Below are positions 1 to 8,182 of a DNA stretch of 64,000 bases, one piece after another. Numbering within the stretch: position 1 is the first letter of the stretch; every line of letters starts with the position of its first letter. Origin of the DNA: Tissierella_A sp964489715 (GTDB taxonomy: Bacteria > Bacillota > Clostridia > Tissierellales > Tissierellaceae); NCBI GenBank assembly GCA_964489715.1, contig CAZBAK010000004.1, forward strand, positions 1 through 64,000. The letters are read 5' to 3'. The notes beneath the pieces were generated by a model. It saw only the letters and a program-made list of their open reading frames with translations. It made no database searches and had not been told where the DNA came from. The position numbers were made by a program, and so were the translations under genes.

Positions 1-31
1 AATATTATTAAAGATTAATTGTCGTTCATAC

Positions 32-103
32 AAGGACTTTCGCCTCCTTAAAATAATATTTGGTGGTACTTATATTATTCGACATAGATAGGCGAAATTC
101 CTT
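32..103. repeat. Inverted repeat with 13-bp arms
   Basis: Arms at 32-44 and 91-103 are complementary at 12 of 13 positions and enclose 46 bp. The enclosed part holds an exact TGTCGAA heptamer on the minus strand (78-84), which is the core of a Spo0A box; a weaker TGTCGTT lies just outside at 20-26. The element is upstream of the carboxypeptidase gene, but whatever lies left of position 1 is unknown, so it may belong to another unit. Confidence 0.45.
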
Positions 104-219
104 TTTGAAAATAGAAATAATTTAGAGTGATAAAGAAAAACCACTGTTCACAAGACAGTGATTACAAGTGTTATGAGTTATGATTAATGCTAGTATTATT
201 ATAAAGGGAAGGTGATTAA

Positions 220-1494
220 GTGAAGAGAAAATGCAGAAATCTGTTTATATTTACATTTATACTTACTATGCTTATAAACTCTGTAAGTTTTGCAAGCAGT
301 GAAAACTTAAAATTAGTAGGAGAGTCAGCATTACTTATAGATTATGATTCCAATAGAATCCTATATGAAAAAAATTCTGATAAAAAGATGTTTCCAGCAA
401 GTACCACTAAGATTATGACAGCTATTCTTGCTATTGAGCATGGAAATATGGAAGATATGGTCCAAGTTGATGAAGAAGTTGTACAATTAACCCGTGGCAG
501 CCATATTGCCTTAGACTATGATGAGGAGATGAAGTTTGAAGACCTTATAAACGGTTTAATGGTAGCTTCAGCTAATGATGCAGCCTTGGCTATAGCAAAG
601 CATGTTTCTGGATCTATAGAGGACTTTGTAGCTCTTATGAATTCAAAGGCAGAAGAACTTGGAGCTATGAATACACACTTTATGAATCCCAATGGTCTAC
701 ACCATGATAATCATTATACTACTGCCTATGACTTATTTTTAATTTCTAAATATGCTATGAAGAATGAAGCTTTTAGAGAATTTGCATCTAAATCTCAATA
801 CATTATAGCTCCTACCAATAAAAAAACTGAAGAGAGGCTTATACATACTACTAATAAGTTTTTATATGGTAATAAGAAAATGGATTTAGATGGTCAAATT
901 GTTCCCATTAAATATCCTGGCATCAAAGGTATAAAGACAGGCACTACTCCAGAAGCTAAAAATTGTCTTGTAAGTTATGCCGAAAGAGACAACAAGAAGA
1001 TGTTTTCAGTTATATTAAAATCAGAAGGTATGCAGGTCTATGCTGACACTTCTAAATTACTTGATTATGGATTCAATAATTTCACACCTACTTATTTAGG
1101 TCATTCAAATGAATTTATACAAAATTTAGATATAGAAAATGGATCCCTTCCATATGTTTCTACTGTTTTAAATAATGATGTTTTATATATGCTAAGGAGA
1201 GATGAATCTGAAAGAATAGAAAAAAAATTAAAATTTAAAGATAAAATATCTCCACCTATTTCAAAGGGTGATATCTTAGGAAATGCTGAATATTCTTTAG
1301 ATGGTAATATTATAGCTGAAGAAGCTATAGTATCTACTCTAGATATAAAGTCTGTTCCCAGAAGTAATTTATTGGGTTTTATCTTTAATAAATGGTATAT
1401 CTTCTTGATCATACTTATTATAATCTTATTTATCTTAAGAAGATTAAGTGTATTAAAAAAGAGAAGACGTAGTAAATATTCTAGATATTTCTAA
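220..1494 (+). CDS. D-alanyl-D-alanine carboxypeptidase (PBP5/DacF type)
   Basis: Penicillin-binding serine peptidase that removes the terminal D-Ala from peptidoglycan stem peptides at the outer membrane face. The three active-site motifs are present: S61-T-T-K64, S117-A-N119 and K239-T-G241. An N-terminal signal peptide (about residues 7-26) is followed by the catalytic domain, a beta-rich C-terminal domain and a C-terminal membrane segment (about 388-406) with a basic tail. It thus carries a true transmembrane anchor and not only an amphipathic helix. The start is GTG at 220, behind an AAGGGAAGG ribosome binding site at 203-213. It is the only plus-strand gene in the first 31 kb and converges on ridA across a shared terminator. 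The exact subtype (DacA, DacB or DacF) cannot be decided from sequence. Confidence 0.93.
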   Translation: MKRKCRNLFIFTFILTMLINSVSFASSENLKLVGESALLIDYDSNRILYEKNSDKKMFPASTTKIMTAILAIEHGNMEDMVQVDEEVVQLTRGSHIALDYDEEMKFEDLINGLMVASANDAALAIAKHVSGSIEDFVALMNSKAEELGAMNTHFMNPNGLHHDNHYTTAYDLFLISKYAMKNEAFREFASKSQYIIAPTNKKTEERLIHTTNKFLYGNKKMDLDGQIVPIKYPGIKGIKTGTTPEAKNCLVSYAERDNKKMFSVILKSEGMQVYADTSKLLDYGFNNFTPTYLGHSNEFIQNLDIENGSLPYVSTVLNNDVLYMLRRDESERIEKKLKFKDKISPPISKGDILGNAEYSLDGNIIAEEAIVSTLDIKSVPRSNLLGFIFNKWYIFLIILIIILFILRRLSVLKKRRRSKYSRYF

Positions 1495-1496
1495 TA

Positions 1497-1533
1497 TAAA
1501 AGGCTCCTTACCATCATGGCAAGGAGCCTTTTA
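1497..1533. terminator. Bidirectional terminator
   Basis: Hairpin with arms 1497-1513 and 1517-1533: 13 uninterrupted pairs, one A/C mismatch, three more pairs and a 3-nt loop. The A-run on one side and T-run on the other let it serve both the carboxypeptidase gene (plus) and the long minus-strand block ending in ridA. Confidence 0.9.
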
Positions 1534-1535
1534 TA

Positions 1536-1916
1536 TTATTTCATTGCTATAGCTTCTATCTCTATTTCTCCACCAAGAGGTAGTCCAGCAACTTCTACTA
1601 AACTTCTTGCAGGCTTATGAGTTGAAAAATACTCACTATATACTTCATTTATAAGAGAGAATTGTTTTATATCAACTACATATACAGTCACCTTCACTAC
1701 ATCTTCAAGTCCTGCTCCTGCTGCTTCTAAAATTGCCTTTACATTTTCTAGGCTTTGTTTTGCTTGTTTTTTAATATCACCTTTTAAAAGTTCTCCTGAC
1801 TCAGGATCTATTGGAAGTTGACCCGAAGTAAAAATTAAATTTCCCGCCTTAGCTCCTTGAGAATATGGTCCTACAGCACCTGGTGCTTTTTTTGTAGATA
1901 ATAATTTTAACGACAT
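1536..1916 (-). CDS. ridA: RidA family reactive intermediate deaminase
   Basis: Small YjgF/YER057c/UK114 protein that hydrolyses reactive enamine/imine intermediates released by PLP enzymes. The family signature is clear: AVGPYSQ near the N-terminus, TSGQLPID, and the KPARS segment with the substrate-binding Arg, ending in a conserved GGEIEIEAIA stretch. At about 126 residues it has the usual length. An ATG nine bases upstream (1925) directly touches the GGAG ribosome binding site, so the ATG at 1916, with about 9 bp spacing, is preferred. It is the last gene of the obgE-nadD-yqeK-rsfS run and stops just before a terminator. Confidence 0.93.
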   Translation of the reverse strand: MSLKLLSTKKAPGAVGPYSQGAKAGNLIFTSGQLPIDPESGELLKGDIKKQAKQSLENVKAILEAAGAGLEDVVKVTVYVVDIKQFSLINEVYSEYFSTHKPARSLVEVAGLPLGGEIEIEAIAMK

Positions 1917-1931
1917 TTTTCCCATCTCCTT

Positions 1932-2282
1932 TTATTCATTTTGATTTTCAGTTTCTAAATCTCCAGTCCATAATCTTTCTAAGTTATAGTAATCTCTTTC
2001 TTCCTTATGAAATATATGAACAATTATATCAGAAAGATCAAGTAGTATCCATCTTCCACCTTGATAACCATCTTTACTTATATCTCCATAACCTACTTCT
2101 GAAAGCTTATCATCTATTTCATCAGCTATAGCCTTAGCTCCAGTAGAGGCATTAGCACTTACTACGACAAAATAATCAGCTATAGTTGTCAAGTCTCTTA
2201 TATCTAAAACTTTAATATCTATACCTTTTTTGTCTTCACAAGCTTTTTTTATTATTTCTAATTTTTCTTCTATATTTATCAT
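1932..2282 (-). CDS. rsfS: Ribosome silencing factor RsfS
   Basis: RsfS (Iojap, DUF143) binds ribosomal protein L14 on the 50S subunit and blocks subunit joining in starving cells. The protein shows the family pattern DIRDLTTIADYFVVVSA near the N-terminus, DGYQGGRWILLDLSDIIVHIF in two adjacent pieces of the middle, and the RDYYNLERLW ending. Its length of 116 aa is normal. The start codon overlaps the yqeK stop codon, with GGAG upstream inside yqeK, so translation is probably coupled. Confidence 0.95.
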   Translation of the reverse strand: MINIEEKLEIIKKACEDKKGIDIKVLDIRDLTTIADYFVVVSANASTGAKAIADEIDDKLSEVGYGDISKDGYQGGRWILLDLSDIIVHIFHKEERDYYNLERLWTGDLETENQNE

Positions 2283-2869
2283 TTAGCCATCTCCTTTTTA
2301 AAATTTTCTATCATTAAATAGTTTCTAGCTCTTATAGAGTTTTCTGCTATAAGTTGGTTACTCTTAATTAAATATTCTAAATTAGTATTTAAAGCTATTA
2401 ATATACTCTTATCTAAATCTTCAAAAGCTAATTTTCTTATAGCTTCTATTCCCTTGAAATTTCTACTAGGTTCTATATAGTCTCCTATAAATATTATTTT
2501 TTCAAGAAGGCTCATATTCGCTCTAGCTGTTGTATGATATTCTATTGCATTTAATATATCCTCATCCACTATTCCATACTTATCCTTAGCCATTCTAGCA
2601 GCTAGAGGACCATGGATCAAAGCTCTATTATAGAAATATATTTTATCATTTAAAATATCCATTTTTTTAGCAAGTTCAAGAATTTTTTCTTTAGAAGAAA
2701 ACTTAGCACTATCATGAAGATATGCCGCTAGTTTAGTCTTTTCTAAATCTGTATTGTGCTTTCTAGATAATTTTTCACAGGTATTTACAACTCTTAAAGT
2801 ATGATCGTATCTATCTTTTGAAATATTCTTTAATAAATCTTTTTTAATCCTGTCTATCAAATAATTCAC
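2279..2869 (-). CDS. yqeK: YqeK family HD-domain bis(5'-nucleosyl)-tetraphosphatase
   Basis: YqeK enzymes hydrolyse Ap4A symmetrically to two ADP and use an iron-bound HD domain. The metal ligands are seen as H23 (YDHTLRV), H52-D53 (AYLHDSAK) and a later H (IEYHTTAR). It lies between nadD and rsfS, as in most Firmicutes. The start is uncertain: the GTG at 2869 lies directly against the AGGAA ribosome binding site, while a TTG three codons later (2860) has better spacing. Confidence 0.93.
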   Translation of the reverse strand: MNYLIDRIKKDLLKNISKDRYDHTLRVVNTCEKLSRKHNTDLEKTKLAAYLHDSAKFSSKEKILELAKKMDILNDKIYFYNRALIHGPLAARMAKDKYGIVDEDILNAIEYHTTARANMSLLEKIIFIGDYIEPSRNFKGIEAIRKLAFEDLDKSILIALNTNLEYLIKSNQLIAENSIRARNYLMIENFKKEMAK

Positions 2870-2872
2870 TTC

Positions 2873-3472
2873 CTACTTAAATAGATTGTTTTTAATTATA
2901 TACTCCCTTACATCTTCTTTTACTAGATACTTTATAGACTTATTTTCTAAAACTCTATTTCTTATTTCAGTAGAAGAAATTTCTATTAAGGGTGTATCCA
3001 GGTGACTTATATTGGAATTATATTTATAGTTCAATCTATTAATTTCTTCGATCAGATTTTCTTTTTTTCTCAAAACCCTATCAGCCACAACAAAGTCTAT
3101 TTCTTCTAAAAGTCTTGAGCTCTCTCTCCAAGTTTCTATACTAAAAAGTGAATCTGCGCCTATTATCATACTCAAAGTATCCTCTTTATATAGTTCTTTT
3201 AAAGAAAGGATAGTATCTATTGTGTAAGATTTGTTTTTCTTATTTAATTCTATATCAGATAAGAAAAAGTATGGATTGTCTCTAATAGAAAGTTCTACCA
3301 TAGCCTTTCTGTGAAATGCTTTTTCTACTTTATTGTTGTCTTTATGAGGAGGGTTGCCTGTTGGAATAAATATTATCTTATCTAATTCCAACCCTTCTCT
3401 TATATATTCACTTAAGACTAGATGTCCGAGATGAATTGGATTAAAAGTCCCACCCATTATTCCTATTTTCAT
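2873..3472 (-). CDS. nadD: Nicotinate-nucleotide adenylyltransferase NadD
   Basis: Transfers AMP from ATP to nicotinate mononucleotide, the penultimate step of NAD synthesis. The nucleotidyltransferase motifs are GGTFNPIHLGH at residues 7-17 and ISSTEIR near residue 166. The length of 199 aa is typical. The start has a GGAGG at good distance. It is followed after three bases by yqeK and preceded by yhbY, the conserved Firmicute order. Confidence 0.96.
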   Translation of the reverse strand: MKIGIMGGTFNPIHLGHLVLSEYIREGLELDKIIFIPTGNPPHKDNNKVEKAFHRKAMVELSIRDNPYFFLSDIELNKKNKSYTIDTILSLKELYKEDTLSMIIGADSLFSIETWRESSRLLEEIDFVVADRVLRKKENLIEEINRLNYKYNSNISHLDTPLIEISSTEIRNRVLENKSIKYLVKEDVREYIIKNNLFK

Positions 3473-3491
3473 ATCCCAATCCTCCTAAATA

Positions 3492-3785
3492 TTATTTAGG
3501 TAATTTTATCTCTTTATTTTCTTCAGATTCTCTATAGATAATTACTTTATTACCTATATTTTGTACAAATTCAGCATCTAAGCTTTCTACAAGCTCTTTG
3601 GATAATTCTTCCGTTTCCATTGTGCTATTGTTTAATATGTTTATTTTAACTAATTCTCTGTTTTCTAATGCTTCATCTACTTGTTTAATAAAATTATCAC
3701 TTAAACCATTTTTTCCTAACTGGAATAATGGGTCCAAGTTATGCGCTAAAGATTTTAAATAGCTTCTTTGCTTTCCTGTTAACAT
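3492..3785 (-). CDS. yhbY: YhbY/CRM-domain RNA-binding protein
   Basis: A single CRM (CRS1-YhbY) domain protein associated with ribosome assembly. It starts with LTGKQRSYLKSLAHNLDP and has the GKNGLSD loop, in place of the GxxG-type RNA-binding loop, followed by a helix and the beta-sheet half. Its 97 aa fit the family. It lies between obgE and nadD. Confidence 0.93.
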   Translation of the reverse strand: MLTGKQRSYLKSLAHNLDPLFQLGKNGLSDNFIKQVDEALENRELVKINILNNSTMETEELSKELVESLDAEFVQNIGNKVIIYRESEENKEIKLPK

Positions 3786-3811
3786 AATATTTCTCCTTTA
3801 ATATTTTCATT

Positions 3812-5074
3812 TTAGTGGAAAAACTCAAATTCATATCCACCTATTAAAACTGTCTCTCCCTCTTGTATTCCAAGATCTTCTAATCTTTCTATTACACCCA
3901 TTTTCCTTAGAGTTTCCTGGAAATGCCTCAATGAATCAGCATCATCAAAATATATAGAATCTAATAGACGTTCTATTCCAAATCCTTCTACTATATACTC
4001 TCCATTTTCCTTTACAACTATCAGACTTGTATCTTCTTCTACTTCTTCATACATTTCTTCATCAAAACTCTCATATTCTATTTCTGTTTTTGAAAGAGTA
4101 TTCCATATAGCATATTTTAATTCTTCTACACCTTTACTTGTAGCTGCAGACATTGAGTATACTTCTTGATCCTTGAACTCAGCTTTAAGCTTTTCAAGCC
4201 CTTCTTCAGCTCCTGGTATATCCATCTTGTTGGCTACAATTATTTGTGGTTTATCCTTTAACTTTGGATTGTATTCTATTAATTCTTCCATAATAGTATA
4301 ATAGTCTTCTACAGGGTCTCTTCCCTCTAGACCAGAAACATCTAATATATGAACCAAGACTCTAGTTCTTTCAACATGCCTTAAAAATTCATGGCCAAGT
4401 CCAATTCCTTGAGATGCTCCTTCAATAAGCCCAGGTATGTCAGCTATTACAAAACTTTTCTCTTCTTCTATTCTAACTACACCTAAGTTTGGCTTCAATG
4501 TTGTAAAATGATAGTTTGCTATTTTAGGTTTAGCAGCAGAAACCATAGATAAAAATGTAGATTTTCCTACATTTGGAAATCCTATAAGACCTACATCTGC
4601 AAGAAGTTTCAATTCTAGAGTTATATCTCTTTCCTGTCCCCTTGTTCCTGGTTCTGCAAATGAAGGAGCCTGCCTAGTAGAAGTAGTAAACCTAGCATTT
4701 CCTCTACCACCTTTACCACCTTTGGCTATAGTAAACTCTTGATCTTTTTCCTTTAGATCTACAATTACTTTTCCAGTAGGCTCATCTTTTACAATTGTTC
4801 CCACTGGAACTTTAATTATAATATCTTCACCAGCTTTACCGAATTGTTTTTTAGTTCTTCCATCTTCACCATTTTCACCTATATAATTTCTCTTATATCT
4901 AAAATCCATAAGTGTTCTGATTCCTTCATCTGCTTTTAGTATAACAGATCCACCATTACCACCATCTCCTCCAAAAGGTCCACCGGAAGGTTCAAATTTT
5001 TCCCTTCTCCATGCTACTATACCATTGCCGCCTTTACCACCTTTTATATGAATATTGGCCTTATCTATAAACAT
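3812..5074 (-). CDS. obgE: GTPase ObgE/CgtA
   Basis: Essential ribosome-associated GTPase acting in 50S maturation and the stringent response. Domain order: glycine-rich OBG fold (1-158, with GGKGGNG and GGDGGNGG turns), G domain with P-loop GFPNVGKS at 165-172, switch DIPGLIEGA, NKMD specificity motif, and a C-terminal OCT domain ending in GGYEFEF. Its length of 420 aa is typical for clostridia. A terminator hairpin separates it from rpmA upstream, so it needs either read-through or a promoter in 5075-5172; I see no convincing promoter there. Confidence 0.97.
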   Translation of the reverse strand: MFIDKANIHIKGGKGGNGIVAWRREKFEPSGGPFGGDGGNGGSVILKADEGIRTLMDFRYKRNYIGENGEDGRTKKQFGKAGEDIIIKVPVGTIVKDEPTGKVIVDLKEKDQEFTIAKGGKGGRGNARFTTSTRQAPSFAEPGTRGQERDITLELKLLADVGLIGFPNVGKSTFLSMVSAAKPKIANYHFTTLKPNLGVVRIEEEKSFVIADIPGLIEGASQGIGLGHEFLRHVERTRVLVHILDVSGLEGRDPVEDYYTIMEELIEYNPKLKDKPQIIVANKMDIPGAEEGLEKLKAEFKDQEVYSMSAATSKGVEELKYAIWNTLSKTEIEYESFDEEMYEEVEEDTSLIVVKENGEYIVEGFGIERLLDSIYFDDADSLRHFQETLRKMGVIERLEDLGIQEGETVLIGGYEFEFFH

Positions 5075-5172
5075 TTTCTCACCCTCATTAGATATCCTTA
5101 ATTTTCACTCAAATATATAGAGATATCTCTTTATTGTTTAGTATTTGTCGATTTTTCCTATAAATATTTAAA

Positions 5173-5204
5173 AAAATAAGCTTACCTTAAGGTAAGCTTA
5201 TTTT
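5173..5204 (-). terminator. Terminator after rpmA
   Basis: A perfect 32-bp palindrome (centre between 5188 and 5189) that overlaps the rpmA stop codon. On the minus strand it is followed by a run of seven T residues, which makes it a standard intrinsic terminator between rpmA and obgE. Confidence 0.85.
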
Positions 5205-5496
5205 ATGCTAACTCTTCTACAGCTGGATATACACTAACCTTTTTTCTATCCTTGCCTAGTCTTTCAAATTTAACTACACCATCGCTAGTCGCAAATAAAG
5301 TATCATCATTTCCTCTACCTACATTAGTACCAGGATGAATTTTAGTTCCTCTTTGTCTTACTAAGATATTTCCAGATAAAACGAATTGACCGTCTCCTCT
5401 TTTAACACCTAATCTTTTTGACTGGCTATCTCTACCATTTCTCGAGCTACCTACTCCCTTTTTAGAAGCAAATAATTGTAAATTCAATTTAATCAT
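5203..5496 (-). CDS. rpmA: 50S ribosomal protein L27 with cleavable N-terminus
   Basis: L27 lines the peptidyl-transferase centre. The protein begins with MIKLNLQLFA followed by SKKGVGSSRNGRDS: the NLQLFA segment is the Firmicute-type N-terminal extension that must be cut off by the cysteine protease Prp to expose the functional N-terminus. The protease gene lies directly upstream and overlaps by the ATGA junction. GTNVGRGNDDTLFA and DGVVKFE are typical of the L27 body. It has a strong AGGAGG site. Confidence 0.97.
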   Translation of the reverse strand: MIKLNLQLFASKKGVGSSRNGRDSQSKRLGVKRGDGQFVLSGNILVRQRGTKIHPGTNVGRGNDDTLFATSDGVVKFERLGKDRKKVSVYPAVEELA

Positions 5497-5846
5497 TTAT
5501 CGCACCTCCTGTACTCTATTTTTAAATTATCAGGATAGGTCTCCTGAATCGATTCAATTCCTAGTTTAAAAGTTTGTAAAAGTATTTGAGTTTTCTCTAG
5601 AAGACTCTCATCTTTTATGTCTCTTAACTCTACATTTAAGTATCCAGTATTCTCATCTATCTTATAAAAAACTTCTTTTGCATTTAATTGTAATATTTCT
5701 ACAAGCCCCATAAGTGTTGTCTGGGATAGTACAGAAATTGCAGCACAGACTATATCTTCTCCATAAGGAGCAAAATTAGCATGTCCTTCTATATCATATC
5801 TTCTAATGTTTTCAAAAGAATCACTAAATAACTTAATCTCAATCAT
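5493..5846 (-). CDS. prp: Ribosomal-processing cysteine protease Prp
   Basis: Prp removes the N-terminal extension of L27. The catalytic His lies in EGHANFAPYGED (H22) and the catalytic Cys in DIVCAAIS (C34), the family diad. The length of 117 aa is normal. It stands between rplU and rpmA with a 2-bp gap to rplU and a 4-bp overlap with rpmA. It has only a weak ribosome binding site, so translational coupling to rplU is likely. Confidence 0.95.
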   Translation of the reverse strand: MIEIKLFSDSFENIRRYDIEGHANFAPYGEDIVCAAISVLSQTTLMGLVEILQLNAKEVFYKIDENTGYLNVELRDIKDESLLEKTQILLQTFKLGIESIQETYPDNLKIEYRRCDK

Positions 5847-5848
5847 AA

Positions 5849-6160
5849 TTAACCAACAATCTTTTCAACTTTTACTTTAGTAAATGGTTGACGATGTCCT
5901 TGCTTTCTACTATAGTTTTTCTTAGCCTTATACTTATAAACTATGATCTTTTTAGCTTTTCCTTGTTCTAATACATTAGCTTCTACCTTAACATTTTCTA
6001 CATATGGTTTACCAGCAACTATATCATCATCTTTAGACATAAGAAGAACTTTATCAAAACTTACAGTATCTCCTTCTTTTGCGTCTAATTTTTCAACAAA
6101 AAGAACATCTCCTTCTTGTACTCTATATTGCTTTCCACCTGTTTCTATAACAGCATACAT
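5849..6160 (-). CDS. rplU: 50S ribosomal protein L21
   Basis: L21 binds 23S rRNA. The protein reads MYAVIETGGKQYRVQEGD at the start and ends with the KKNYSRKQGHRQPFTKVKVEKI signature (in two adjacent parts). A longer frame begins at 6184, but its AGGAGG (6171-6176) would lie inside it; that site points to the ATG at 6160, which also gives the usual 103-aa protein. It heads rplU-prp-rpmA and is preceded by a structured leader. Confidence 0.97.
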   Translation of the reverse strand: MYAVIETGGKQYRVQEGDVLFVEKLDAKEGDTVSFDKVLLMSKDDDIVAGKPYVENVKVEANVLEQGKAKKIIVYKYKAKKNYSRKQGHRQPFTKVKVEKIVG

Positions 6161-6246
6161 TATGACGGCACCTCCTCTAACCAAGTCTCGCCAATATTAG
6201 GTGAATTTCACTTTGAACCTAAACTGAGCGGCTTCATACCTTAACA
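6161..6246 (-). promoter_or_regulatory. Possible L21 leader RNA
   Basis: The 97 bases between the rng stop and rplU contain a conserved-looking leader: minus-strand GCCGCTC, a TTAGGT/ACCTAA hairpin, then GGCGAGAC just before the AGGAGG. Firmicute rplU genes often carry an L21 leader in this place that is thought to let the protein regulate its own mRNA. I recognise the layout but cannot run a covariance search. Confidence 0.45.
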
Positions 6247-6257
6247 TTTTATCAAAT

Positions 6258-7502
6258 CTATTTGGCCTTGTCAACAACTTCTTTTTTAACTCTTCCACGT
6301 CCTTCACATAGAGGACATTTATGAAGTATTTGCGATTCTAGAGAAGGCCTTTCTTTTTTTCTAGTAACCTCTACCAGGCCTAACTTAGTTATACCTACTA
6401 TATAGGGCCTATTTCTATCTTTTGAAAATGACCTTTCCAACTCCTCTATAAGTTTATTTACATGGGAGTTTGATTTCATATCTATAAAATCTATTATGAT
6501 TATACCACCTATATTTCTTAGTCTTAATTGCTTTGCAATCTCCTTAGCAGCTTCTATGTTGGTATTTAATACAGTAGTTTCAAGAGATGAAGATCCTACA
6601 TATTTATGAGTATTAACATCAATAGATGTTAGAGCTTCAGTAGGATCTATAACTATAGATCCTCCGCTTTTTAATTTTACAGTTCTTGAAAGGCCAATTT
6701 TTAACCCTCTCTCTATAATAGAATTATAATTAGAATTAAAATTTAAATCTAATTCCATCTTTTCCTTTATTTTTATATTTAAAGCTTCTTCTAACTCCAA
6801 AAGCTCTTCATATATTTCTTTGTTATTAACTAGAATCTTATATTCTTTTTCTTTGAAATTATCTCTAATAGTCTTAAAAACTAAATCCATTTCTTTAAGT
6901 AAGAGTTTTGGAGTTGGAAGAAAGTTCCTCTCTCCTTCTATTTTCTTGTATGCACTGAAAAGATCCTTATATTCTTCTAAAATTATATTTTCATCTACTC
7001 CCTTAGAAGCGGTTCTAAATATTACACCAATATGATCTTTAAAATTTTCACCTATTTGTTTTAATCTTTCTAACTCATCAGTGCTGTTTATTTTTCTAGA
7101 AATATTGATTCCACTTTTGTATGGCGTCAGTACAATATATCTTCCAGTTAAAGATATATTCATAGTTACCTTGGCTCCCTTATCTCCTAAAGCTTCTTTA
7201 ATAACTTGAACTATTACTTCATCTCCAGTTTTTAATACTTCTTCAATAGAATATTTCCTTTTAGAAGATCTCTCTTTTTCCCCAAGTGCATCTGTCAAAT
7301 ATAGGTATGCATTTTTCCCTTCCCCTATGTTTACAAATGCAGCCTGCATTCCTTTTAAAACATTTTGAACCCTGGCTCTGTAAATATTACCTAATGTTTT
7401 CTTTTCTTTCTTTTCTTCTAGAAAATATTCTACTAATTCTGCATCTTCTACTAAGGCTATTTTTGTCTTATTATCTTTTGAATCTATAAAAATACAATTC
7501 AT
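6258..7502 (-). CDS. rng: Ribonuclease E/G family protein
   Basis: Endoribonuclease for rRNA and mRNA processing. After an N-terminal beta segment comes the S1 domain (GNIYRARVQNVLKGMQAAFVNIG, split in the usual way), then the RNase H-like and DNase I-like core with the metal-binding aspartates in TSIDVNTH and IIIDFIDM, and the C-terminal zinc-link CPLCEGRGR. At 414 aa it is the short RNase G type without the degradosome scaffold. It lies between the radical-SAM-linked pair and rplU. Confidence 0.93.
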   Translation of the reverse strand: MNCIFIDSKDNKTKIALVEDAELVEYFLEEKKEKKTLGNIYRARVQNVLKGMQAAFVNIGEGKNAYLYLTDALGEKERSSKRKYSIEEVLKTGDEVIVQVIKEALGDKGAKVTMNISLTGRYIVLTPYKSGINISRKINSTDELERLKQIGENFKDHIGVIFRTASKGVDENIILEEYKDLFSAYKKIEGERNFLPTPKLLLKEMDLVFKTIRDNFKEKEYKILVNNKEIYEELLELEEALNIKIKEKMELDLNFNSNYNSIIERGLKIGLSRTVKLKSGGSIVIDPTEALTSIDVNTHKYVGSSSLETTVLNTNIEAAKEIAKQLRLRNIGGIIIIDFIDMKSNSHVNKLIEELERSFSKDRNRPYIVGITKLGLVEVTRKKERPSLESQILHKCPLCEGRGRVKKEVVDKAK

Positions 7503-7513
7503 ATAGCTCTCCT

Positions 7514-8182
7514 CTAAATTCTTTGTTGGATTCTTTTGAAATTTATACTTTCTAAATCTACCTTTAAATTATTATCTTCAATAAATGCACTTATGAAATC
7601 TCTCGGTCTCAAGGTTCCACTTTCTCCAATTTTAAGTAAAGCTCTTAAAATTATACTCTTGTGATTTATTTCTTTGATTTCTACTTCTCTCATAAGAGCT
7701 GCCACATTTTCAGTAACTAATATTTTTTGTCTTCCCTTCTTTCTATATCTTTGGATAAATATTTCATCCCTTTTTAACCACCCATCCATTAACTCTTTTA
7801 TATCCTTTTTATCATAATCTTCCAAAGTCAAAAAACTAATCTCATATAATGACCAATTGATAAGAGCTGCTATAGGAGTCTTATCTTGAATATACTCTGC
7901 ATCTAGTACTTGTACATCCCTAGGAAGTATATTATTTATTTTTCTTATAAAGTCTTTTTCATCAATCTTTTCAGTCAATTCTAAATCCATCCACTCTTCT
8001 TCACTTTCTATTCCTAGGGATAAGGGACTTGCTATTGATATCTTGGGTTTAGGATTAAAACCATTGGAAAACTCTATAGGTAGCTTGGCTCTACTAAAAC
8101 TTCTTTCAAATAATCTCATAAGATCTAAATGAGATATATATTTCAAGTAATTTTTTTTATTAAATTTTACTCTAAATCTCAT
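7514..8182 (-). CDS. TIGR03936-type radical-SAM-linked protein (DUF2344)
   Basis: Protein of unknown function that in Firmicutes is nearly always encoded with the B12-binding radical SAM protein found just upstream; in some lineages the two are fused. It begins with RFRVKFNKKNYLKYISHLDLMRLFERSF (in two parts) and has the conserved GFNPKPKISIASPLSLGIES segment. The start codon overlaps the upstream stop by 4 bp (ATGA), so the pair is translationally coupled. It probably acts with that partner in RNA or ribosome modification, but this is inferred only from its conserved place beside rng and rplU. Confidence 0.85.
   Translation of the reverse strand: MRFRVKFNKKNYLKYISHLDLMRLFERSFSRAKLPIEFSNGFNPKPKISIASPLSLGIESEEEWMDLELTEKIDEKDFIRKINNILPRDVQVLDAEYIQDKTPIAALINWSLYEISFLTLEDYDKKDIKELMDGWLKRDEIFIQRYRKKGRQKILVTENVAALMREVEIKEINHKSIILRALLKIGESGTLRPRDFISAFIEDNNLKVDLESINFKRIQQRI

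Noticed and set aside
137..163. Hairpin with CACTGT/ACAGTG arms as a terminator
   Set aside because: The T-run lies on the minus-strand side, but no minus-strand gene would end there, and the stem is only 6 bp.
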